Part shown: positions 23,401 through 34,400 of the stretch, piece by piece
Position numbering within the stretch: the first letter of the stretch is position 1
Layout of the letters: the number at the start of each line of letters is the position of its first letter
DNA from: Desmodesmus armatus
Lineage: Eukaryota; Chlorophyta; Chlorophyceae; Sphaeropleales; Scenedesmaceae
Direction of reading: 5' to 3'
Assembly: GCA_007449985.2 (NCBI GenBank)
Contig: VIIQ02000647.1
Coordinates: 62,001 to 126,000, forward strand
Length of the DNA stretch: 64,000 nt
Program-made: the position numbers and the translations under genes
The notes under the pieces: model-generated
Databases searched by the model: none
Told to the model about the DNA's origin: nothing
The model's input: only the letters and a program-made list of their open reading frames with translations

Positions 23401-25466
23401 CTGATTCTCCCCACCCCTTGCTGCCATGGCCCCAGGAGATTCCCTCTGCGGACAGCATTCTTTTGCCCGCAGGGCCCGTCTGCTCCTGACACAAAAGCAC
23501 AGGCCCCGATCCTCTTTGTAGCGGTCCCAGCGCTAGCTTTACTCAAGGTTGCCTCAAGCAATCATGCGCTGCGCTGTCGCCGCAGATAACGTTATCTGCG
23601 TTTTTAACAAGAGAAAACCCATGTGCAACACAAGTCACACTGTGGCACAGTACGCACGCCGCCATGACGAAACCTTTCAGACGACGCAGGGTGCCGACGC
23701 CACGGCGCTCTGCGCCTTCGGACGCAGAGTAGCAGCAACCCCGCCTTCTCCACACACAACACAGCTCAGTGGTCAGCACAAAAAGAGACAGTCACGGGTC
23801 GCAGGATGGCCCTGCGCGCACAAGATCACTGCAGCACAGGCCACTGGCATTGCACGTCACCAACTGTACACCCAACTGTCATGCAAGATTCACGACCGCC
23901 CAGACCACAACTGCACTGCAGTGCAAACTCCTAGGCTGGGCACAGCAAGGGATGCGTTGCTTGCCTGCCTGCCTGCCTCCCTGTTTGCTGCCTGTCCATT
24001 GACAAAAACCACGACGCCTGCATCTCCCGCTGCGTAGCGCCAAACCACATGCGCAAACCAAAACGCATATGCCAGCAGAGACACTTCACCCAATGACACC
24101 AGCAGCCGCAACTCATTATGAAGTGACTTCACAGGCAACTTCTGCGGAAGGCGATGGCAACGAAACTTCGTGCTAGGGCCTAGCACCCCACACCCCCACT
24201 GCCAACCACAGCCTAATCAACAGTCTGCAGGGATCCATCACATCATCTTCTCATACCATCTGAGCAAAGAAAAACACTTGCAGCCACTGCCACACAAGCA
24301 ACTCAAACTACCATGTCCCGCTGTCACCCCACCTGCCATGTATTAGACGCTGGTGCCCCGATCAACGTGGCAGCCCCAAGCATTGGCCGCAAAGCTGTGA
24401 AACAATGTACCCGGTCTGGTTGCTGCTTGATTTGACCAGCGACCAGACTCTGAGCAGCACTACGCAGCGCTGCACTAGCATGCTAGCAGGCAGGATCCTA
24501 GGCATCATGCATACACCGTGTGCCGGGCACAAAACTTTTGCTGCTCAGCAGCCATGGCCACATAGAGTCTCACTGGGGCGCTCTGTGACCCTTCATACCT
24601 AATTCTCCACGAACACACTATGAATGCAGCATGTCTGTACTGTGACAACTCTACATGGCACCAGCCCGCACATGCAGTTGCTGGGCTTGGTCCACACATG
24701 CCAACTGAGCAGCTGCAAACAAACTGCACCGGGACAACTTGGTAAACCCTAATCAGCAGCAGCTGCCTTGCACTGCGGCTATGCACAACAATAGCTGCGA
24801 CAAGCAGGCTGCCTAGACAACCGCAGCTATGCATGACAAAAGCTGCGACAAGCAGGCTGCCTAGGCAACCCAAGTGCATGCTGCACTAGCAATGATAACC
24901 ACAAATCCTGGGATAGTGCTGGCTGGCTGAACCCCCACTACCTTCTGCAAAGAGCTTTGCAGCCACACGCACAACCAAACCTTGCCCTGCCACTTGATGA
25001 TACTCCATGCGCCCCACACCACCTGCCCCCCCCCCCCAAAACGCAGCGAACCCTGCCCCACCAACTGACTGTCAGTTGGGCCAAAGCTGATGGACATTTT
25101 GAACACCGCTCCCCATCGGCGCCAAAGCTGACGAACACCTCTGTCGGCCCTCCCCACCCACTAACACAAAAAACATATGATACACCTTCACGGCGCCCGG
25201 CCAGCCCGCGCTCATGCCTTAAAACCTCTCAAAGCGCACCGCAGCCTACTAGCACCCAAGCTAATCAAACCTTGGGCAGCCCGACGCACTCCCAAGCTGA
25301 TACCCCCTTGACACGGCTGGCCCCACCCAACCACCCCTAAGCAACCGAACCCTCTCCACACCGCTCCCCCGACCCACATAACCTCAAAAGCTGATAACTA
25401 CCTCGGGCCCCACACCCCACCCCACCGGCAGCACGACAAACTCCTCACGCTGTGATGACAGGCTTT
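20471..25466. other. Long gene-free stretch with composition switch; 3' flank of PPR gene
   Basis: No exon was recognised on either strand. Near 21.0 kb the plus strand changes from G+T-rich to A+C-rich and stays so up to the PPR stop codon at 25467. This is the pattern expected where two convergent transcription units meet. TTACA (TGTAA on the minus strand) occurs at about 21013-21017, right at the switch, and also near 22123. Small repeats include a 25-bp duplication with TAGGACCATCCTA at 22815-22862, a 48-bp duplication at 24778-24870, and a C-run at about 25026-25038. Confidence 0.4.
24778..24870. repeat. 48-bp tandem duplication
   Basis: Two copies share GCTGCGACAAGCAGGCTGCC plus flanking GCTATGCA words, starting at 24778 and 24826. 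It lies in the A+C-rich 3' flank of the PPR gene. Confidence 0.7.
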
Positions 25467-28400
25467 TCAAGCTGCCCGCCCCATTGACACCATGGCAGTG
25501 ATCAGAGCACTGGCTGCTGCAACATCCAACTCGATGCCGCCCCCATACATCTCATCAGGCAGGCTCAGAGGCAGGCTGGAGAGACACACCAGACCCAGGG
25601 GCACCTTCCCTGCTGCTGAGAATGGCAGCAGCAGCTCCACAGGCTCGCTACAGCCCAGCATGGTCGGCAGCTGCCCAGACAGCAGTGCCAAAACCACGGT
25701 GTGAACGGTGAGATGCGAACCGGGTACCTGCAGGGGTCCGGCATGCAGGACAGAGGAGGACGCCGCGGCGGCTGCGGCAGCAGCGGCAGCAACACCGGGA
25801 GGTGGCTGGAGGGAGGTGCTGCTGGTGCCTGTGGGAAGTGCTGCTGCTGCTGCGGCAGCAGCAGGGTCAGCCCCTTGGTCTTCCTCACTACCTGCTGGAG
25901 CGGCCTTGTGTGCTGACCCATCCCCTGCAGCATCTGCACCGGCCTCCCCTGTACCCTGAGAGCCGGCCTGAGCCCCTGCCTGCCCTGCAGCGGCAGCAGA
26001 GTCTGTTGCTGCGTGGCTGAGCTTCAGGTGGATGGCCTGTGCAGGGTCCATCGGACCAGCTGAGCCGGTTTCAATCCTCAGCCTGCTGCATGCTGGTGCC
26101 TGGCCCCCTGCCACCACCACCACTAGCTGACCCAGCCAGCTCAGGGCCAGCACCAGTGCTTCTACTGCTGAGCACCCACGGACGTCCAGAAGGCTCAACG
26201 GCACCCTGCCGTCAGGTAGCTGCAGCCCTGCAGGGCCCCTGTAGCTGCCCATAGCCCCTGAACCCTGGTCAAAGCCCTGGTCAAGCCTCAGGTCGGTTGA
26301 GGGGTCGAGGTTGAGGCCACGGCTGTGTGGGGCGGCCTGGGGCGCTGAGCTGAGCCCAGGGAACAGCGAGAAAGCTGCCATACCAGTGCTGCTGGAGGTA
26401 GGGGCAGCAGCAGGGCTGCTGTTGGACTCGAGCTGCCAGATGACTTGCTGCTCGGGGGACAGGAGGTTACCTGCTGCTGCGGCAGCGGCTGCGGCGGGGA
26501 TTTGGTCGGGGGTGGCTGGTGGGCGTAGGTTGCCTGCGACAATGCTGCCGTCGGGGCCGAGTGCTGGGACATAGTGGGCCATGACACCTACGAAGTCAGC
26601 AACATGGGCCGATACAAGACAGTCAGCAACATTAGCCACTACATGACAGTTAGCAACTTCAAGCATCATTGTGTTGTTTACCACTGCCACAAGACAGACA
26701 AACACAGAAAAACTTGAGGCTGTCTGCAGGTGCCGTCATCGACACATGCCTGCACTCCCTGGCCCGGCAACTCCTGCTAGCGGCTATTGATTTGTGTTGT
26801 CACAACACTGTTGTGTATTGCGGTGTCACTGACATTGGATGGGATCTGATTTGAGTCGTGGCAACATGGCTTCAGCCAACTCCTGTTCAGCCATCAGATA
26901 CTATTGAAGTACTTGTCCATGTAACATGTTACAAGCACATGCCAGTAACATAACGGTCACTGACCTTTGGCATGGCAGTTGTCCACGATGGTGATGGCCT
27001 CCACAGTGCCTGCAGCTCCACCCCGCACCACCAGCAGCTCCAGCAGGCTCCCCAAGAGGGTCCCATTGAACACAGCAAAGTCAGGGCCGCGGCTCTGCAA
27101 GGACCAGGCAGGTGGAATAGGCAGACAAGCGAACGCGATCATGATAATGGATTTATGCAGTTTGTAGGGCCTAGATGTCTGCAGCTGCACGGACTGCATG
27201 GGTGATGCGACTCGAACGGTTCAAAAACTAAGTACATGTTGGCTAGCACCAAGGGTACTTACCACCGGTGCGACCGTGAACTGGCATATACACTGCGCTG
27301 TACACCCTGTTGAGAGCGCTGTTATATACAGTCTTCTGTGGACACACCTTCCTACACACTGTAGGTGTACAGTACAGTGTACTGTACTTTATCGCAACAC
27401 CTGCAGTACGGTGATGCAATGTACCCTACTGATGGTGCCAGCGCCCTGCTACAGTCACCATGTCGCATACACGCACCTGCTGCAGCTGTTTGAACAGCTG
27501 CATCGCCTCTGACCACCCCCCGTTGCTGAACTGGGCCTGCAGGTATGTCAGGAACAGCAGCTGATCCAGGCCGTCCCCATCTGCCACCAGGCCAGGTCGC
27601 TGCATCAGGGTCTGGTTCAAGCTGCTGCTGATACCGGAGGCGTCTTGCAGCTCTGAAAACTTCTGCAGTTCTGTGCGGGTCTCTCGCAGCAGGCTGGCCA
27701 CGTCGTCCAGTTGGTGCGCAGCACTGGCAACCTGCAGGCATATTGACAATGGCATGATGCCGCACAATGCATGTCAGTTCATCCTGCACGGTCAAAGGCG
27801 CATCTTCAACCATTGAATCTGAGATGCAGTGCTGCACAGCTCTTGCTGAGAGGCGAGGCGAGCATATGCGATCGCACGACGGCACCTGGACTTTGGGCCT
27901 CAGCTGGGGTTTAGGCCTCCCCCTAAACCGCAAAGCTGACCCCACCCACCTGCAAGACCTCCTTGGCCACCCTCCAAGCCCTGTCATGTGTTGCCACCAA
28001 CAGGATGTGCTGCAGTACAAGGGGCTGCACAACCACACCCACATCCAGGCAGGAGGCCAGCAGGGGCCCAGAGAGGGTCCAGGCCTCCTCCACCTGCAGG
28101 GCTGTGAGGGCTGATGATGCTGAGCTAGAGTCCAAAGTGTGACCCTGGGTGTGACACAGCAGAATGGCAGTCTCTGTCTGATTGGTTCTACATGGCTTGC
28201 AGGCCTAGGGCAAACACATGCGATATCATTATTGCAGTCGCAGTGATACGTATCACTATCATAGTACACGTGTAGTACAGGTGTATACTATACACCTGAG
28301 GTGTATAGTTGACTCATGCTTTGGCTGTTTGCATACGACTCCTCTGTTGGTATCACTTGGAGTGAAGCACACTGTGCAGTTATGTAATCGGAGCCGCACG

Positions 28401-31400
28401 CAGGGCCCACCTGCTCCCTCATGAGCAGCACGACATCCAGCACCATCTTGGTGGCCAGGCAGGCATTGAATGTGTTGACAATGGCGCGGTACAGCACACT
28501 GTCGGGGTGCAGGCCGGGCAGCTGGCTCATCAGGTTGAACACTTGCCTCGCCCTGCAGCAAACAATCAAAACCACAATGTCAGGTTGAATGGCAGTTCTG
28601 TACTGGTAGTGTGCTTGATTGCCATGCAACACCGTGTAGTACAAACCTGTATGCTGGTATGTTTCACCACACTGTGGTGCATGCCGGGCATGCTGGGCAT
28701 GCAACCAGCAGGGGGGCCCATTGAATGCACAGACAGGATCCTATATTGGGGAGTATGTTACATGGACATTTTCGCCAAACAACAATGGCATTGCCCACCA
28801 GGATCGAGCCAGGTGAACCTCATAAGTTGTCTCCCCTGCGGTGGTTTGCACCACCTACACCGGGTTGACCAAAGAAGGCAGAACCACCAGAATTGCAGCA
28901 AGTGCCAGCCATGCTAGGAACCTATATGGTGGTTACCATGAGGTACACCTAACCAGAACCATTCAATGGCAACAGTGGAAGCAAAGGCCAAGAATGCTGC
29001 TGGCACTGGCAGTAACATGTCGACACTGCATGGCTGGATCACCTTTCTGCCAGCTCCTGCTTGAGTGCCTGGTGTGCGTTGACCGCCACCTCCTTGAGGG
29101 TCTTAAACACGGTGCTGAAGGAGGCGGTGGAGGGGCGCACGGGGGAGCTGCAGCAACAACAGCAAAGCAGCACTCAAGAACCAGTCTGAATAAAAAACAC
29201 TTGGCTCAACATACAGCAACATCTGACACCGGTGCAGACCATGTGTGGGCTGCAGCCACTATGAAGCAGTGCAACACTTGGCTCACCAGTGGCCTGTGCT
29301 GAGCAGCACCAGTCCAACATACAGCCCAACTTGGCATGATGCCAAGTTGCCTTGGGGCCCAGAATGATGACTAACGTCGTCAGACGTTCCGCAAACATAG
29401 TATCTTGAACCTAGTATGTTGATGGCCTGTCACATTGGCAGTACTGCACTAGTGGCACGGGTTATGGTCGGACCTACCTTGTGCACATCTGCTGCAGCAC
29501 CCCCAGGCTGTGCTCGTAAGCCCCCATCTTGCCGTACGACTGCAGCAGGGTGTTGTAGGAGATCAGGGTAGGACTGCAGAGCACAGGAACGTGACAAAAT
29601 GCAGCAACAAAAGTAGTAAGAGCAGCAGCAAGACGACAACATGAGCACCACCCTAAGTCTTGACTGTGCCAGTCCTGGTGCATTGCAGCCAACAGTGCCA
29701 TCTTCCCAAACAGTCACACGCTGTCTGCGCACGCATGCTGGCCGCCAGCAAAGTGTGGCACACTTTGGGCGCCACAAGCACACCTGCAGTCACTGCAAGA
29801 GAGGGCGCCACTGGCACGGTGGGCACATCGCAAACGCGGGAGTGCACTGACTATACGTTGTCGTGAGGTGACCGGAGGCCGCCACGTTGCGCTAAGCTGA
29901 CTCAGCTATGCTATGCCAAAGTTGAACAAACACCCACAAGATTCATCCGCTAGAAGCACAGTACCCAACCATTGAATTGTACATGTACACATACATATAC
30001 AATGCCTGTACAGCCATTGACCACTACGTGAGCTCTTACCTGAGGTTGGCTGCAGTCATCTCATCAAACAGCCCCTTCACCTGCAAGTCAAGCAGCGGCA
30101 TGCCCACACGCAGATCAGTCCACCTACATGGTACTAGATAGAAGCTTCAACGTGTGTGTATGGCGGCACCGAGCCATTGGCACTGTTCCTCCTGACCAGG
30201 CTTGAGGCTGATGACGCAAGCTAGTGACCTAGGCTTCTGCTCAGCAATGGGTTGCCGGCACTGCTTCGGAAGCATGGCACGGGAGGCTGGTGGTTTGTGC
30301 CCGTTGCTCGTCAAGCCTATCAGCCAGGGAAAGACCAGGTGCTGCCCCTGAGCACTCACACTCTGTGGGCGCCCCCTTGTCAGGCAGGCAGACATGAGGA
30401 TGTTGTAGGTCACACTGTTGGGCCTCACTCCCAGCTGGTTGGTCTTCAACTGCTGGAACAAGTCAACAGCAGCATCCCAGTTGTCCTGCACCACCAGAAG
30501 CGGGGAAGAAGTGCAAAGGGCCTCAGATGCTTGCATGCTCACAATTGAAACTGGTGCGGAGCACTGCAGGCCCCTCGCTGCACAAAGCCCTACCGCACTG
30601 CGGGGCCCCCGCTGGTGACCAGCAGTGCCAACCTCCCCCCGACAGCACGACACAGCACATCCGATGTGGCCGGTGAGTGACTCACTGCCTGCCAACAGCT
30701 GTACTAGCGGCTTGCAGGGCGCGGCACAGGAACCTACGTGCACCCCTCTGCACCGTGCAGTACCTGGTATTGACTATCAGCACATGCCGCTGCCATCAGC
30801 GGCGGGCCGCTATGCCAGGCTAATCGAAAGGATTCCTGCTGGCCATGTGACCCACAGGAAGGGACCGGGAACGTGTCAGAAAGGGTCGAAAAAGAGGGGG
30901 AAAAGCTGTTATCGCAGTGGATTCCGCACCTCCTTGATGAGTGCGGTGAGGTAGCTGTTGACGCAGGTGATGTGCACCGGCAGGCCAGATGTCTGCAGCC
31001 AGGCCCAGCTCTGCTTCACCCTGCACAGGACACATGCCATGCGCCAGCATTATCAGTGCTGCACAGTGTGATGCAGGACGCTACACAGAGAGCTACCATG
31101 CCAGCGGAACCCCTCTGCTGGGGAGCACTTGGCGCTTGTCTACACAGACATTGTGCCGCCAGCTAATGCAGAGTCAAAGCCAGCGGCATGCCATGCCAGG
31201 GGCCTGAGGGTCAATGGCGCTGTGTGACAGCTGCCAGCCGCTGGCCGATGGCGGCCATCATAGCTTTGTCCAGTAAGGCATGACTGATGCTCAGGTTGAT
31301 GAGCAACAGCTCAAAGCCTTGCCGACCACATGGTACCCACTTGTCGTAAGCCTGCGCCTCGCTGGCGATCGTGATGAGCGTGCCAAAGGTGGCAACTGTT

Positions 31401-34400
31401 GGCTCGATGCCGCGCTGCTGCATGTGCTTGTACAGCTGCAGGGACAGGGCAACAGCAACACACACGTGCAGCCACACTCAGCGCATGCAGCATGTCTTGC
31501 ACAGGTCATTGCAGCTCAAGCAGGCATATGGAGCGCTCGACCCTTACAGCGGTGTGCTAGCACTAGCAGTGGCAGTTTGATGCTGTGATGCTCATGCCGC
31601 ATGAGTCGGTGCCTGCCTGTAGCGTCCACAGCAAATGTGTCTACGCCGCAGCAGCAACAGCCACCCAGCCAACTGCTGGCAGAACAAACCTATAGAAGCT
31701 TCCTGTCCCAGAATGCACCTTTGAGCAGAGTACTACTGTAGCACATGCAGCATGTGGAAGACTCAATCAGAATGCCGTTTGACAGTGCATAGCCTACCTC
31801 AAAAGCCCTGTCTGTCTGTTGAGCATTGCCGCATGCCTTCATGACTGTGTTGTAGCTGACGATGTCGGGCACCAGCTCGCCCCCGCACGTCCACATCACC
31901 TCCAGCAGCTTGAGTGCCTGTGGCAGATCAAGCGCACCAGCAGTAACTGCCGTTGGTTAACAGCACAGTCCCATGGAATGCGACACAATGTATTGTGCAA
32001 CTTGCACCCCCTTTAAAGTGGGAACCTCATGAATGGGCCTGCTGATCTGTGCAATGATGGTGTTGAGGCATCAATGTCAAGGTAGCTTGAATTGAAGCTC
32101 TGCTTTATCCACAGTGCCTAGCACAACCGGTGCTCACCACTCCACCCATGTAGCCCGACCTCACCCACCCGCTGCAATGGTTTACATAGGACAACTGGGA
32201 ACAACAACGAATAGGGGGCCCCCAACTTGGAACTTGAAGCTCACCCACCAAACTTGCTTGAAGCACATGCATGCATAACCCGCAGCACCCAGCCAAGCAC
32301 ATGCATGCATGACTCCAAAGATCACCACCCCCTTCACCCACCTGCCTCCACCGTGGTGGTGTGGCCCTGGCATATGCCGCCAGCAGTGCATTGCAGCAGA
32401 CCCTGTTGGGCGAGCTCTTCTTGCTGTTCAGGCTGCGGGTCAGACCCAGCCGCAGCATGTTGCCACTACCAGTCCTTGCAGGGCTGATCAACCCCAAAGA
32501 GCCTGCAGGGCTGGTCCCGAGGCTAGAACCTGCTGCCGCAGGGGTGTGCAGGGCTGCTGCTGTGCTGCCGTGCTTTGTGGGGTGCAGAGGGGGCCTCTGG
32601 GGGGAAGATGGCCCTCCTGCTGTGCCCTTGGGGTGGTTCTGGTCAGGGGATGAGGAGCTGGGAGGGTTGGTGATGTCCAGGGGTGTGGCCCCTGCTGCTG
32701 CAAAGGCTGAGGTGCCTGGCTTAAGGGCGAGGGCTGGGTCTGGGGTGGTGGTACCATCACTGGCTGGCTTGCCGTCTGCTGCCGCTGCTGCAGCCGCTGC
32801 AGCAGCGCCTGTGGACTTGGCATCTGAAAAGACCGAGGATGGGGTGCAACACAAAACCAGGGGTTAGTGGGGAGAAGCGGGTAGCTCCAGCCGCCGTCAA
32901 CCACCCCTCTGTTGACCCACAGGGAGCCTCCCTCAGCTATTGCGATGCTGGTGGTGGTGACACTGTCCTGTACACATTGAAGGTACAGGACTTTGCTGTC
33001 CTGACTCCCCAACTGTGCTGTGATAACACTGGTTCTTGCTTTGCACTTTTGACAACCTGTCATTGCATGCATTGTTAGTCACTGGCAGGTACTGTGATCA
33101 CTTCAGAGTCATGACTCTGATCCTCCTTTTGCTGCAAGCAAGCCTTGTCAGAAATTTGAAAAATATACCGTTGCACCGCTAGTGCCGATCCCAAGTCCAC
33201 TTACCAATCAGCCTATACTTGCTCATGGGCATGAGATGCACAATTGCGTCACTTGCAGTCAACAGGCTGTCCTCACTGCTGCCTCTGCTGGGTGAGCCAG
33301 CTCCGTCTGCTGTGTTGCTGCTGCTTGCAAGTGCACCCTCTGCTACTGCTACTGGCATGCTGCTTTGTGCTGCGTTGTGACCGGCCTGTGCTTCTGCAAG
33401 AGCCTTACTGGCAAGAATTCTGCTCCACACACACGACAGTGTCTCCTCTTTGTGCAGCTGCTGTGACCCTGCTTCTGACTTGGCTTGGCTGTCTGGTCCG
33501 CTGATGCTACTGGTGATGTCTCTGGCACAGTCTGTGGCTGTGCTGGATGTGCATGCGCCCATCTGAGATGCTGGTGTTGTGGTGCAAGGGGTGCTGCTAG
33601 ATCCCACTCGTGCACTTGACATGCTGCTTGATGCACCTGGTGTGGTAGCCGCTACCACACCAGGTGCTGCGCTAGCACTGCCGTTGCCGCAACTACTGCT
33701 GCTGCTCGCTGTGCTTGCTTGGGCCGTTGGCAGTTTACCAGTGCCCGTGTTGCTGCTTCCAGTGTTGGTGCATGCGTTGGCAGCTTGCAGTGCGGTGCCC
33801 TGGGTGCATGCGTTGCCAGCTTGCATTGCGTTGCCCTGGATGCGTGCGTAGGCAGCTTGCAGTGTGTTGCCCTGGGTGCATGCGTTGCCAGCTTGCAGTG
33901 TGTTGCCCTGGGTAGTCATGAGGTAGCTTGCCGACCGTTGGAGCGACTTACCAGACGCACCAGTGCCGGCAGCATCTGCTGGATCACCCGGCTGGGTGGG
34001 CTGCTTGTCAGCCTGGTCCCTACTGCTGTGTGGTAGGGCATCTGAGCCTCCTGCATGCCCAGCACAACACAGCACAAGCACAAACCAACACAGCAATTGA
34101 AGTGATGTGACTGTAGTGTCGCGCGGGATGCTGTCAGGGGTCAAATTGTAACCAGAGCTACACAGACGCGATGTGCCTGCTTGCTGACTGCTCACATGAT
34201 GTGGACACTGAGGAGACAAATGACCATCAATGAAGCAGCACTGTGCTGAGCACACCAGTATTGCTGCAACATGCAGGCACTTGGCGTGTGCGAGCAATCG
34301 CAGGATGTCCGACTCAAACTTGGCACGCGCAAGTGCTGTCCCAGCAAGGCACACAAACCCACCTGTTGCCTCAAGCATTGCCAGCAGCTGCTCCGGGGGC

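Noticed and set aside
31211..31340. Continuation of PPR exon 9 into a longer open frame
   Set aside because: The GTGGGT donor at 31340 joins in phase to 31020 and restores the PPR motif (DKVKQSWAWLQ); the read-through frame has no credible donor.
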